From NCBI RefSeq assembly GCF_039830135.1, contig NZ_CP156081.1:1350001-1414000 (forward strand): a stretch of DNA of 64,000 bases, in the 5' to 3' direction. A model generated the notes under the pieces. It worked only from the letters and a program-made list of their open reading frames with translations, searched no databases and was not told where the DNA came from. This document shows positions 1 to 9,417 of this stretch, piece after piece. The position numbers were made by a program, and so were the translations under genes. The stretch comes from Defluviimonas sp. SAOS-178_SWC (GTDB taxonomy: Bacteria > Pseudomonadota > Alphaproteobacteria > Rhodobacterales > Rhodobacteraceae). Each line of letters begins with the position of its first letter. The stretch's first letter is position 1.

Positions 1-1117
1 CGAAATGATCGCGCACCGCGCCCTCGGTCATGCGCGCGGCGGCCTCGGTCGCGAGGCGGTCCTTGGTCTGGCCGACGAATTGCGGCTCCCGGATGAAGCA
101 CGAGACCAGCGCGCAGCCCCCGGTCATCAGGTCGTCGCGGGTGATCATCTCGGCCTTGCGGTTCTTCACGAGGTCGCCATAGGCGCGGATGCCCTTGAGG
201 ATCGCGGACCAGAAGCCGGATTCATGGGTGCCGCCCTCGGGCGTCGGCACCGTGTTGCAGTAGGACTGGATGAAACCGTCGCGCGACGGCGTCCAGTTGA
301 TCGCCCATTCGACCGAACCCGGTTCGCCGAACTTGTCGTGAAAGCTGACCTTGCCGGCGAAGGGCCGGTCCGCATAGGTCGAGGAGCCCTGGAGGTTCTC
401 GGCGAGGTAATCCGAGAGGCCGCCGGGGAAGTGGAAGACCGCCTCGGCCGGGGTTTCGCCGTCGTCGATGGCGGATTTCCAGCGGATTTCGACCCCGGAG
501 AAGAGGTAGGCCTTGGAACGCACCATCTTCAGAAGCCGCGCCGGCTTGAAGCGGTGGTGGCCGAAGATCTCCTCGTCGGCATGGAAGGTGACGGAGGTGC
601 CGCGGCGGTTCGGGGCGGCGCCGATCTTCTTCACCGGGCCGAGCGGGATGCCGCGCGAGAAGCGCTGTTCGAAGAGCTCCTTGTTCCGCGCGACCTCGAC
701 CACCATGCTGTCGGACAGCGCGTTGACGACGGAGGCGCCGACGCCGTGAAGGCCCCCGCTCGTCTCGTAGGCCTTGCCGGAGAACTTGCCGCCGGCATGG
801 AGCGTGCAGAGGATCACTTCGAGCGCGGATTTGCCGGGAAACTTCGGATGCGGGTCGATCGGGATGCCGCGGCCGTTGTCGCGGATGGTGACGGCGTAGT
901 CGGCGTGAAGCTCCACCTCGATCCGGTTGGCATGGCCCGCGACGGCCTCGTCCATCGAGTTGTCGAGCACTTCGGCGACGAGGTGATGGAGCGCGCGTTC
1001 GTCGGTGCCGCCGATATACATGCCGGGGCGTTTGCGGACGGGTTCGAGCCCTTCCAGCACCTCGATGGAGGAGGCGTTATAGTCGTCCGGCTGGCCGGAA
1101 AAGAAGTCGTTCGCCAT
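1..1117 (-). CDS. parE: DNA topoisomerase IV subunit B (partial, 3' end outside window)
   Basis: ATPase subunit of topoisomerase IV, which with ParC unlinks daughter chromosomes. The gene reads leftward off the window edge, so only the first 372 or so residues are seen. GHKL ATPase landmarks appear in order: RKRPGMYIG at residues 28-36, the LDNSMDEA helix at 51-58, the DNGRGIP turn at 80-86 and GGLHGVGASVVNALS at 121-135. The start is the ATG at 1115-1117, giving MANDFFSGQPDDY. ParE is preferred to GyrB because of the TDERALHHLV stretch and the short N-terminus, which match alphaproteobacterial ParE as I remember it. It is divergent from the methyltransferase gene at 1256. Confidence 0.93.
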   Translation of the reverse strand, partial: MANDFFSGQPDDYNASSIEVLEGLEPVRKRPGMYIGGTDERALHHLVAEVLDNSMDEAVAGHANRIEVELHADYAVTIRDNGRGIPIDPHPKFPGKSALEVILCTLHAGGKFSGKAYETSGGLHGVGASVVNALSDSMVVEVARNKELFEQRFSRGIPLGPVKKIGAAPNRRGTSVTFHADEEIFGHHRFKPARLLKMVRSKAYLFSGVEIRWKSAIDDGETPAEAVFHFPGGLSDYLAENLQGSSTYADRPFAGKVSFHDKFGEPGSVEWAINWTPSRDGFIQSYCNTVPTPEGGTHESGFWSAILKGIRAYGDLVKNRKAEMITRDDLMTGGCALVSCFIREPQFVGQTKDRLATEAAARMTEGAVRDHF

Positions 1118-1255
1118 GCGCTCTGCTCGTCTTTATGATTGAGGCGGGATTAGACCATGCGGGGGCGGGCGGGGCAAGCGCATGTGCCCGCCAATCGGGG
1201 CGAACGGGCCGAAATATAGGGCCCCGCGCAGTCCGCGAGACGAGGGCGAGTCGCG

Positions 1256-1870
1256 ATGTGGAATGACCGCTACGCGAGGGACGACTATCTGTTCGGAACC
1301 GAGCCCGCGGATTTCCTGCGGCGGGTGGAGAGGTTCCTCTCGCCGGGGCAGAGCGCGTTGTGCGTCGCCGATGGCGAGGGGCGGAATTCCGTGTGGCTGG
1401 CCGGGCAGGGGCTTCGCGTGACCGCGTTCGATCCGGCGGCGAATGCGGTGGCCAAGGCGCGGAAGTTGGCGAGTGAGCGGGACGTCACAGTCGATTTCCA
1501 GCTTTGCGACCTCGACGGTTGGGACTGGTCCCGGCCGTTCGACGTGGTGGCGGGCATCTTCATCCAGTTCGTCGGCCCGGATGAACGGGTCGTGCTTTTC
1601 GACCGGCTCGACCGCTCGCTGCGGCCCGGTGGCCTTCTTCTCCTCCACGGCTACGCGCCACGTCAGGTGGACTACGGGACGGGCGGGCCGCCCTATCGCG
1701 AGAACATGTACACGCTCGACCTCTTGCGGGAGAGTTTCGCGGGTTACGACGTGCTGAGGGACGCGGATTTCGACGCCGAGGTGGATGAAGGCAAGGGCCA
1801 TTCGGGCCGCTCCGCGCTGATCGACTTCGTGGCGCGGAAGCCGGGGCGAGAGGGCCACGCAAAGGGGTGA
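1256..1870 (+). CDS. class I SAM-dependent methyltransferase
   Basis: Predicted cytosolic methyltransferase of 204 residues; substrate unknown. The SAM-binding glycine loop reads VADGEGRNSVWLA at residues 37-49. An acidic position follows in AFDP (57-60), then a DLDGWDW segment near residue 90 and a GGLLLLHGYAP strand after the DRSLRP turn. This is the layout of small TehB/UbiE-like enzymes. The ribosome site is weak (GGGCGAG about 10 bases upstream). The gene is divergent from parE and convergent with the glutathione transferase gene, so it is probably monocistronic. Nothing nearby hints at the methyl acceptor. Confidence 0.85.
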   Translation: MWNDRYARDDYLFGTEPADFLRRVERFLSPGQSALCVADGEGRNSVWLAGQGLRVTAFDPAANAVAKARKLASERDVTVDFQLCDLDGWDWSRPFDVVAGIFIQFVGPDERVVLFDRLDRSLRPGGLLLLHGYAPRQVDYGTGGPPYRENMYTLDLLRESFAGYDVLRDADFDAEVDEGKGHSGRSALIDFVARKPGREGHAKG

Positions 1871-1945
1871 ACTAAGGCGCGGCCCGGCGTCCCGGTCATC
1901 GAAGACGGCAGACAACTGTTCGTCACGATGCCATGCCGGTGAGAC

Positions 1946-2605
1946 CTATGCCGGCTCCGCCAGCCGCTTTTCCCACATCGCCTTGAAGGCGGGACGCGCG
2001 TGGCAGGCGGCGAGCCATTTCTCGATGTCGGGATAGGCCGACAGAAGGGCCGGCTCGGCCTGGGTGTAGCGCACGATTTCGGCCATGTTGATGTCGGCCA
2101 CCGTGAAACGGCCGCCGATCATGTGGCCGTTTTCGCGCAGGTGGGAGTTGAGAACTCCGAGGGGGCGGCGCAGACGCGCTTCCCCGGCGGCGATCTCGGC
2201 CTGGCCTTCCGGAGTCTTCGCGCGACCCTCGGCATGAGCGTACATGATGGTGAGGGCGTGGCTCTCGATGGCGGTCATGCCGTAAAGCGCCCATTGCTCC
2301 ATCAGGGCGTTTTCCTGTTCGTTCGCGGGGGCCAGCGGCCCGCCGGCCTTCCGGGCGATGTAGAGGTTCATCGCGAGCGATTCCGACAGGACGAAATCGC
2401 CGTCCTTCAGGACCGGGACGGCACCGGCCGGGCTGATCGACAGGAAGCCGGGCGACAGCGTGTTGAACGGCGCGTCCTCGGCGCCCGGATCGGGCAGGCG
2501 GTAGCCCTGGATCACCGGCACGTGTTCGAACGTCATATCAAGCTCGTTCAAGAGCCAGAAGTTGCGCGAGGCGCGGCTGCGGTAAACGCCGTAGATGGTC
2601 AGCAT
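1946..2605 (-). CDS. glutathione S-transferase family protein
   Basis: Soluble glutathione transferase-like protein of 219 residues. The N-terminal thioredoxin-like half starts LTIYGVYRSRASRNFWLL and includes the cis-proline loop AVPVLKDGDFVLSES, where the Glu-Ser pair normally holds the glutamyl end of glutathione. The helical C-terminal half contains GGRFTVADINMAEIV, the N-capping box and hydrophobic staple of the family. Length is normal. The residue at the usual catalytic Ser/Cys site is in YRSRASRN. The substrate cannot be told. It is convergent with the methyltransferase gene 75 bases away. Confidence 0.88.
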   Translation of the reverse strand: MLTIYGVYRSRASRNFWLLNELDMTFEHVPVIQGYRLPDPGAEDAPFNTLSPGFLSISPAGAVPVLKDGDFVLSESLAMNLYIARKAGGPLAPANEQENALMEQWALYGMTAIESHALTIMYAHAEGRAKTPEGQAEIAAGEARLRRPLGVLNSHLRENGHMIGGRFTVADINMAEIVRYTQAEPALLSAYPDIEKWLAACHARPAFKAMWEKRLAEPA

Positions 2606-2910
2606 GGTCTTCTCCCGGACTTGGTCACCTCATCGGTAGCGCGAAGAGGTGCGGAACGGTAGCCCCTCGCACGCGCTGGCGCAGATCTGCGCCGTCTGCT
2701 CTCGCCACCCTCACGGGAGCTGCTGTGGCGCGGTGCGGGGGGATGGCTGGATCGGTAGGTCCGGGGCCGTGCTTGGCCTGCGATCCGGCGGCGCGCTTGC
2801 GCAGAAACGCCGCAGTACCCGGCTGTTTCTAGGGAATTTGACCCGAATCAAGGTCGTCCGCGCCGAAATGTGGCAGCGTTTCCCGGTTCGCACAGGGATG
2901 GAGAGGCGCG
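2606..2910. other. intergenic region, glutathione transferase to ppk2
   Basis: 305 bases between the divergent glutathione transferase gene and ppk2. I see no convincing gene. A 97-residue open frame from 2649 has a Cys/Arg/Gly composition typical of non-coding GC-rich DNA. The one clear element is the FNR-type box at 2838-2851. Promoters for both flanking genes should lie here. Confidence 0.5.
2838..2851. promoter_or_regulatory. FNR/FnrL-type binding box upstream of ppk2
   Basis: The 14 bases TTGACCCGAATCAA match the TTGA-N6-TCAA palindrome of FNR-family regulators (FnrL in Rhodobacter). The site is 60 bases upstream of the ppk2 start, a suitable distance for activation if the transcript starts near 2890. 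The match is exact in all eight conserved positions. Binding itself is inferred. Confidence 0.5.
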
Positions 2911-4020
2911 ATGACGGAGGTGGTGACTCAAGCGGCCGGTGACGCGGCGGAAACGATCGAGGGCGAGGGCGCGCCGGGCGCGGCGGCCGCCTCGGCCAGG
3001 GTCCGCAAATCGCAGAGCGGTGCGGGTGCGAAGGGGCCGAAGACCTTCCCCGTCGTCAATGCCGACTCCATCCGGCACGCGTTCGAGACCGGGACCTATC
3101 CCTATGCGCGGAAGATGGCGCGCGGGATCTATGAGGCGGAGAAGTCGCTGCTCCAGGCCGAGCTTCTCAAGCTCCAGCTCTGGGCGCAGGAGACCGGGCA
3201 GAAATTCGTCATCCTCTTCGAGGGTCGGGACGCCGCCGGCAAGGGCGGCACGATCAAGCGCTTCATGGAGCATCTCAACCCGCGCTTCGCGCGCGTCGTG
3301 GCGCTCAACAAGCCCTCGGACGAGGAGAAGGGCCAGTGGTTCTTCCAGCGCTATATCGAGCATCTGCCGACCGCCGGCGAAATGGTCTTCTACGACCGCT
3401 CCTGGTACAACCGCGCCGGGGTCGAGCGGGTAATGGGCTTCTGCTCGCCGACCGACTACCTCGAATTCATGCGCCAGGTGCCGGAATTGGAGCGGATGCT
3501 CGTCCGCTCTGGCATCCGGCTTTACAAATACTGGTTCTCGGTCACCCGTGACGAACAGCGCCGCCGTTTCGAATGCCGCGAGACCGATCCCTTGAAACGG
3601 TGGAAGCTGTCGCCCATCGACAAGGCGAGCCTCGACAAGTGGGACGATTACACCGAGGCGAAGGAAGCGATGTTCTTCTACACGGACACCGCTGATGCCC
3701 CCTGGACCATCGTCAAGTCAGACGACAAGAAACGGGCGCGCCTAAACTGCATGCGCCATTTCCTCGCCTCGCTCGACTATCCTGGCAAGGACCTGGAGGT
3801 CGTGACGGCGCCCGATCCGCTGATCGTCGGCCGGGCGAGCCATGTTGTTCACGGGGCCGACCATATCCTTGGCGCGTCACTCCATCCCGAGATGCGGCGC
3901 GCGCGCGCGGAGGACGCGGACGAGGAGGGCAACGGTCCGGTCCCGTCCCGTTCGCACAGGTCGAAAGCAGGGGCAAAGGCGGCACCGGCCGGAGAAAAGA
4001 CACCCTCCGACGCGGGGTGA
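2911..4020 (+). CDS. ppk2: polyphosphate kinase 2 family protein
   Basis: PPK2 enzyme that transfers phosphate between polyphosphate and nucleotides, in the cytosol. The core shows the Walker A-like loop GRDAAGKGG at residues 105-113, followed by the lid-associated segment YDRSWYNRAGVE at 161-172 and FECRETDPLKRWKLSPID further on, all PPK2 hallmarks. At 369 residues it is longer than a single-domain PPK2 core because of an Ala/Gly-rich N-terminus of about 45 residues and a basic, low-complexity tail of about 60 residues. The start ATG follows GGAGAGG. The FNR-type box upstream suggests oxygen-linked control, tying phosphate storage to low oxygen. The preferred nucleotide cannot be read from sequence. 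Confidence 0.93.
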   Translation: MTEVVTQAAGDAAETIEGEGAPGAAAASARVRKSQSGAGAKGPKTFPVVNADSIRHAFETGTYPYARKMARGIYEAEKSLLQAELLKLQLWAQETGQKFVILFEGRDAAGKGGTIKRFMEHLNPRFARVVALNKPSDEEKGQWFFQRYIEHLPTAGEMVFYDRSWYNRAGVERVMGFCSPTDYLEFMRQVPELERMLVRSGIRLYKYWFSVTRDEQRRRFECRETDPLKRWKLSPIDKASLDKWDDYTEAKEAMFFYTDTADAPWTIVKSDDKKRARLNCMRHFLASLDYPGKDLEVVTAPDPLIVGRASHVVHGADHILGASLHPEMRRARAEDADEEGNGPVPSRSHRSKAGAKAAPAGEKTPSDAG

Positions 4021-4166
4021 TCGAGAAGATCGCTCCCTCCGCCTGAAAATGCGGCGGCGCCCCGCCTGATTTCCGGGCAAGGTGGCGGTACGCGGGGCCG
4101 TACATGGCGGGGCATTGCCGGTTGCGGGCGTTGGGTATTCCAATCGAGGGCCTTCGGACCCATCTT

Positions 4167-4199
4167 GTTTCTGCGTTGCAGCAACGCGCGCGCAGAAAC
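4167..4199. promoter_or_regulatory. nested inverted repeats upstream of the GNAT gene
   Basis: Two perfect inverted repeats are interleaved here. The outer arms are GTTTCTGCG (4167-4175) and CGCAGAAAC (4191-4199). Inside lies GCGTTGC-A-GCAACGC (4173-4187). It ends 11 bases before the acetyltransferase ATG at 4211. It could be an operator or an mRNA hairpin masking the ribosome site; which of these is unknown. Confidence 0.4.
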
Positions 4200-4210
4200 G
4201 AGTGACTCCG

Positions 4211-4759
4211 ATGCAGGCTCAGATCTTTCCAGGCCTCTCCCTGTCGGCGCTCCCGCCCGATACCCCGCCGGTCCGCACGGAATGGCGCGACCAGCTTCGG
4301 GCGCACCTCCTCAGGCTTGGGCCTCAGACGCGGCTGAACCGCTTTCTCGGCGCGAGTTCGGACGCGACAGTCGCGGGCTATGCGGCGCGGGCGGCGCCTG
4401 CCGTGCTGATCGAGGCGCGCGTCGGCGGCCAGCTTTGCGGCATGGCCGAGCTTCACGTCCGCCCGGGGCCCCGTCCGGTGGGCGAGATCGCGCTGTCAGT
4501 CGAGGATGTCTGGCAGCGTCAGGGGATCGGTGCCGCGCTTTTCGACAGGGCCGTGCTGGAGGCGCGCCGGCGCGGGGTAGGGGATATCTGGATCTTCTAC
4601 CTCAGGTCCAACCTCGCGATCCGCAAGATTTCCGAACGCGCGGGTTTTACCCGGATCGAGGATGCCGACCCGGCGATGGCGAGCGCCCATCTGGGGCGGC
4701 CCGCCGCGGGAGAGGCCGAGGCCGCATGGAACGGCGCGCCGCCGGATTCGCGGGACTGA
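4211..4759 (+). CDS. GNAT family N-acetyltransferase
   Basis: Predicted acetyl-CoA dependent acyltransferase of 182 residues; substrate unknown. The acetyl-CoA motif A is visible as WQRQGIGAALFDRAV at about residues 101-115, preceded by the GEIALSVEDV strand and followed by IWIFYLRSNLAIRKISERAGF, the motif B region. The ATG at 4211 is chosen because it directly precedes the conserved N-terminal MQAQIFPG. The frame is open further upstream, but that stretch covers the palindromic element at 4167-4199 and reads as non-coding. The next gene, a MATE exporter, is 52 bases downstream. Confidence 0.82.
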   Translation: MQAQIFPGLSLSALPPDTPPVRTEWRDQLRAHLLRLGPQTRLNRFLGASSDATVAGYAARAAPAVLIEARVGGQLCGMAELHVRPGPRPVGEIALSVEDVWQRQGIGAALFDRAVLEARRRGVGDIWIFYLRSNLAIRKISERAGFTRIEDADPAMASAHLGRPAAGEAEAAWNGAPPDSRD

Positions 4760-4811
4760 GGCCGCATCGTCCGCTCTGGACCTTGGCTCATCGCCGGCGT
4801 AAGCGTCGGGG

Positions 4812-6176
4812 ATGAGGGAGAGGATGACATATGGCGCCCATGGCCGGGCGCTGCTGGCGCTTGGCGTGCCGCTGGTCGGCTCGAACCTCGCGCAGATGGC
4901 GCTGCATGTCACCGATACCGTCATGGTGGGCTGGTACGGGGTGACGGAACTGGCGGCCGTCGTCCTTGGCGCCTCGACCTTCTTCATTCTCTTCATCCTC
5001 GGTTCGGGCTTTGCCCAGGCGGTAATGCCGATGGTGGCCTCCGCCCTCGGGCGGGGGGATGAGACCCAGGTCCGGCGCGACACGCGAATGGGGCTTTGGT
5101 TGTCGATCCTTTACGGGATAGCGATCTACCCCGCGATGTTCTGGTCGGGGCCGATCCTGCTTGCACTCGGCCAGGCGGGCGAGGTGGCCGCGCTGGGCCA
5201 GGACTACCTGCGCATCGCCGGGTTGGGCATGGTGCCGGCCCTGCTGATCATGGCGCTGAAAAGCTATCTCTCCGCGCTGGAGCGGGCCGGGGTCGTCCTC
5301 TGGGCGACCCTGTCCGGGGTGGTTTTGAACATGGCGCTCAACTGGGCGCTGATCTTCGGCCACTGGGGCGCGCCGGAGCTTGGCGTGAAAGGGGCTGCGA
5401 TCGCCTCGGTCGCGACGCAGGTCCTGACCCTCGCGGTCATGGCGTTCTATGCCGATCTCAATCCGGACTTGCGGCGTTTTCACCTCTTCCAGCGATTCTG
5501 GCGGCCGGACTGGCCGGCCTTCCGGCAGGTGTACCGGCTCGGCTGGCCCATCGGGCTCACCGGTCTGTTCGAAGGCGGGATGTTCGAGGCGGCGGCGCTG
5601 ATGATGGGCTGGATCGGCACGATGGAGCTTGCGGCCCACGGGATCGCGCTCCAGATCACGGCCGTCACCTTCATGGCGCATCTTGGTCTTGCGAACGCGG
5701 CGACGGTGCGTGTCGGGCGGGCGCAGGGCGTCGGCGACCTCGTGGCGCTGAAGGACGGGGCGCTGATCGCGGTCGGGATGTCGATGTGCGTGACGGCGGC
5801 GGTCGTCGTGATCTTTCTCGCCCTGCCGGAGCCGCTCATCCGGCTCTTTGTCGATCCGGCGAACCCGCTGGCCCCGGCGATCACCGCCTATGCGGCGACG
5901 CTTCTCGCAGTTGCGGCACTCTTCCAGCTTGCGGACAGCACCCAGGTGCTGGCGCTGGGTCTCTTGCGGGGGGTGCAGGACACGCGGGTGCCAATGCTGA
6001 TCGCCTCGGTCAGCTATTGGCTCATCGGCATTCCGTCGAGCTATGTGCTCGCCTTCCCGCTCGGGCTCGGCGGCACCGGTCTCTGGTTCGGGCTGGTCGT
6101 CGGGCTCGCCGTGGCCGCGGTTCTGCTGATGAGCCGCTTCTGGGGCCGCTGGGGCCGGGCGGCGGCGGCCCCCTGA
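4812..6176 (+). CDS. MATE family efflux transporter
   Basis: Inner-membrane multidrug/toxin exporter driven by a cation gradient. The 454 residues form about twelve hydrophobic segments in two pseudo-repeats. Typical MATE features include ALGVPLVGSNLAQMALHVTD in the first helix, the DTVMVGWYG turn, the central helix FEGGMFEAAALMMGWIG and the late QVLALGLLRGVQDTRVPM loop. The start could be ATG 4812 or ATG 4824 (MTYGAHGR); GAGGGAGAGG just before 4824 favours the second, but the first is in frame and kept here. It is tandem with the GNAT gene. The substrate cannot be told. Confidence 0.9.
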   Translation: MRERMTYGAHGRALLALGVPLVGSNLAQMALHVTDTVMVGWYGVTELAAVVLGASTFFILFILGSGFAQAVMPMVASALGRGDETQVRRDTRMGLWLSILYGIAIYPAMFWSGPILLALGQAGEVAALGQDYLRIAGLGMVPALLIMALKSYLSALERAGVVLWATLSGVVLNMALNWALIFGHWGAPELGVKGAAIASVATQVLTLAVMAFYADLNPDLRRFHLFQRFWRPDWPAFRQVYRLGWPIGLTGLFEGGMFEAAALMMGWIGTMELAAHGIALQITAVTFMAHLGLANAATVRVGRAQGVGDLVALKDGALIAVGMSMCVTAAVVVIFLALPEPLIRLFVDPANPLAPAITAYAATLLAVAALFQLADSTQVLALGLLRGVQDTRVPMLIASVSYWLIGIPSSYVLAFPLGLGGTGLWFGLVVGLAVAAVLLMSRFWGRWGRAAAAP

Positions 6177-6250
6177 GAAGGCGGGCCGATCCGATCGAGA
6201 CGCCTTGCGGCGTCACGCCTTTGTTTGCGCCGCGCGGAGGCGCGGCGGGG

Positions 6251-6283
6251 GCCTCCGGCGGGGATATTGTGCGCAAGGTGAAG
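6251..6283 (+). repeat. dispersed intergenic repeat, copy 1
   Basis: GCCTCCGGCGGGGATATT followed by GTGCGCAAGGTGAAG. It matches the pattern CCCCGG-n-GATATTTGTGGCAAGATGAAG seen again at 21823-21852 and, inverted, at 62351-62380. It lies between the convergent MATE gene and the gene at 6433. Short inverted repeats precede it (CCGCGC-GGAG-GCGCGG). Confidence 0.55.
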
Positions 6284-6432
6284 GGGAGGGGGCCTTGCGG
6301 CCTCCGTCTCGACCAAACCTTGCCGACGGCCGCATTCCGAGCCCCCGCGCAGAAGGCGGGGGGGGGCGAGACATCGCTTGGCGCCCTTCAGGGCGCCGCA
6401 TCTGAATTACGCCTCGACTGATCTGGCCGCGG

Positions 6433-6852
6433 TCAGGTTTCGCCGGTTCCGGCCGCCTTCATCAACCGCTCGGATTTCTTGCGCACCAGCACCGTGCGCA
6501 GATCGTGCATCGCCAGCAGGAGCGCATCGGTGATGTCGTCGAGCTGCCCGTCCGTTGCCTTCGACTGCGCCCATTGCGTCGTCAGGTTGAGGTGGTCGAC
6601 CGCGCGGTGGATGTCGTCGATGTCGCGCCGGGCGAGCAACGCCTGCCGCTCGGCCAGCCATTCGCGGATCGTGCGCAGATCGGTCTCGGTCAGGTCCCGG
6701 TCGCCCTGGGGGCGGATCTCGCCGTTCTTCACGTTGACGAGGGCGATCTGATCCATCTCGATCCGCCGCTGACGGTTTTCCGTGTCGACGCGAAAGACCG
6801 CCGCGCCGTTTTCGCGGATCCGGAAATAGTAGTCCGGCAGATCGCCCGCCAT
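6433..6852 (-). CDS. conserved hypothetical protein, 139 residues
   Basis: I do not recognise a named family. The protein begins MAGDLPDYYFRIRENGAAVF, suggesting a small beta module (YYFRIRENGAAVFRVD), and continues with a charged helical region (DIDDIHRAVDHLNLTTQWAQ) and a basic C-terminus (LVRKKSERLMKAAGTGET). There is no signal peptide or membrane segment. It ends a leftward pair with the aminotransferase gene, starting 9 bases after that gene's stop, so the two are probably co-transcribed. Codon use is that of its neighbours, so this is a real native gene. Confidence 0.75.
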   Translation of the reverse strand: MAGDLPDYYFRIRENGAAVFRVDTENRQRRIEMDQIALVNVKNGEIRPQGDRDLTETDLRTIREWLAERQALLARRDIDDIHRAVDHLNLTTQWAQSKATDGQLDDITDALLLAMHDLRTVLVRKKSERLMKAAGTGET

Positions 6853-6861
6853 GCCTCTCCC

Positions 6862-8124
<1,263 letters not shown>

Positions 8125-8150
8125 TCAAGCGACATCGGAAAGGAGAGGCT

Positions 8151-8564
8151 ATGACAGAGGACAACGCGGCAGTTGCCGAGAAAAACTGGTACAGCGAGGA
8201 AACCGCGACTTTCGGAGACCGTCTTGCCGGCGCCCGGGAGGCGATGGGCCTCAGCCAGAAGGATCTGGCCCAGCGGCTCGGTGTCCGCACCAAGGTGATC
8301 CAGGGTTGGGAGGAGGACCTGAAGGAGCCGCGCGCCAACCGCTTGCAGATGCTCGCCGGCATGCTCAACGTCTCGCTCATGTGGCTCCTGACCGGTGAGG
8401 GCGACGGGATTGAGGCGCCGGATGCGCGTTCGGCGATGTCGGCCGAGAGTGCCGCTCTCTTGCCGGAAATCCGCCAGATCCGCACCGAGATGGGCGATCT
8501 CGCGGACCGGCTGGGCAGGCTCGAATCCCGCCTCCGCCTCGCGCTGACGAGCGAGGCCGCATGA
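8151..8564 (+). CDS. XRE family helix-turn-helix regulator
   Basis: Small DNA-binding protein of 137 residues. The Cro/C1-type fold covers roughly residues 22-80: FGDRLAGAREAMGLSQKDLA, then RLGVRTKVIQGWEEDLKEPR (recognition region) and the MLAGMLNVSLMWLLTGEG helix. The C-terminal 45 residues (ALLPEIRQIRTEMGDLADRLG) look like a short coiled coil for dimerisation. The start ATG 8151 follows GGAAAGGAGAGG, a strong ribosome site. Its stop overlaps the sdhE start by four bases (ATGA), so translation is coupled; a role near succinate dehydrogenase assembly is only a guess. Confidence 0.87.
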   Translation: MTEDNAAVAEKNWYSEETATFGDRLAGAREAMGLSQKDLAQRLGVRTKVIQGWEEDLKEPRANRLQMLAGMLNVSLMWLLTGEGDGIEAPDARSAMSAESAALLPEIRQIRTEMGDLADRLGRLESRLRLALTSEAA

Positions 8565-8836
8565 CCGAGGAAGCGGCCGACCGCCTCAAGCGGATGACGA
8601 TGCGGTCGTGGCGGCGGGGCACGAAGGAAATGGACCTGATCCTCGGCCCCTTCGCCGACGCGCATCTGGCGGCGATGATGCCCGCCGCGCTCGACCTTTA
8701 CGATGCGCTTCTGGGCGAGAACGATCAGGACATCTACCCCTGGATCACCGGCGCCGCCCCGGCGCCGGCGCGGTTCGCCGGTCTCATCGACGAGATCGGC
8801 GCCTTCGCGTGCGCGGGGCGCAGATCAGCCTCCTGA
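8561..8836 (+). CDS. sdhE: succinate dehydrogenase assembly factor SdhE (Sdh5 family)
   Basis: Small cytosolic protein of 91 residues that promotes covalent FAD attachment to the succinate dehydrogenase flavoprotein. The defining RGxxE motif is present as RRGTKEMDLIL at residues 18-28, followed by the all-helical remainder (LPLYDALL-like LDLYDALLGENDQDIYPWIT). Length is normal. It overlaps the XRE regulator by ATGA and forms a two-gene unit with it. Confidence 0.88.
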   Translation: MTEEAADRLKRMTMRSWRRGTKEMDLILGPFADAHLAAMMPAALDLYDALLGENDQDIYPWITGAAPAPARFAGLIDEIGAFACAGRRSAS

Positions 8837-8919
8837 GCCACGGTTTCGAGACGTTTAACCGAAATTTTGCCCTTTCCGACCAATCTGCCTGTCGGGCAGC
8901 ACAGTAGGCGGAGAGAGAG

Positions 8920-9417
8920 ATGACCCTTCATGCGACGGTCGAGGAACGCCCCCGCGACGGGGTGATGGAGCATTACCTGGAGACGCTTGGTCTGGTCGAA
9001 CGGCTGCACCGGCTGCTTCTTGACGTGATCAAGGACGAATTCGAGCGGCTAGGCCAAATCGAGATCAATGCGGTGCAGGCGCTCCTGCTCTTCAACATCG
9101 GCGAGCACGAGGTGACAGCGGGCGAGTTGAAAAGTCGCGGCTACTATCAGGGCTCCAATGTCAGCTACAACCTCAAGAAGCTGGTGGAGGCGGGATACAT
9201 GCACCATGAGCGCTGCGAGGTCGACCGGCGCTCGGTCCGGGTGCGGCTGACGGCGAAGGGCAGGGCGGTGCGCGACGCGGTCGCGGCGCTCTTCCGGCGC
9301 CATGCCGACGTGCTGGAAACGCGCGGCGTGATCGGCTTCTCCGGCGACGACGATGTCAACACGCTTCTCAAGCGGATGGAGCGGTTCTGGACCGACCAGA
9401 TCCGCTACATCTATTGA
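8920..9417 (+). CDS. ldtR: MarR-family regulator, LdtR-like
   Basis: Winged-helix repressor of 165 residues. The segment INAVQALLLFNIGEHEVTAG with LKSRGYYQGSNVSYNLKKLV is close to LdtR of Rhizobiales and Liberibacter, a regulator linked to L,D-transpeptidase genes and osmotic tolerance. The wing is the HERCEVDRRSVRVRLTAKG hairpin. The start ATG follows GGCGGAGAGAGAG. An inverted repeat CTGCC-TGTCG-GGCAG (8885-8899) lies 21 bases before the start and could be its own operator. No L,D-transpeptidase gene is adjacent, so the target is inferred from the family. Confidence 0.75.
   Translation: MTLHATVEERPRDGVMEHYLETLGLVERLHRLLLDVIKDEFERLGQIEINAVQALLLFNIGEHEVTAGELKSRGYYQGSNVSYNLKKLVEAGYMHHERCEVDRRSVRVRLTAKGRAVRDAVAALFRRHADVLETRGVIGFSGDDDVNTLLKRMERFWTDQIRYIY

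Noticed and set aside
5..1138. Long open frame on the plus strand opposite parE
   Set aside because: It is antisense to clear ParE motifs; high third-position GC keeps the opposite strand open.
2649..2942. 97-codon open frame upstream of ppk2
   Set aside because: Non-coding composition, covers the FNR-type box and overlaps the ppk2 start.
3713..4456. 247-codon open frame on the minus strand
   Set aside because: Crosses the ppk2 end and the GNAT gene; Arg/Pro-rich, no motif.
5096..6421. 441-codon open frame overlapping the MATE gene
   Set aside because: Shifted frame of the transporter; Arg/Gly/Ala-rich with no helices or motifs.
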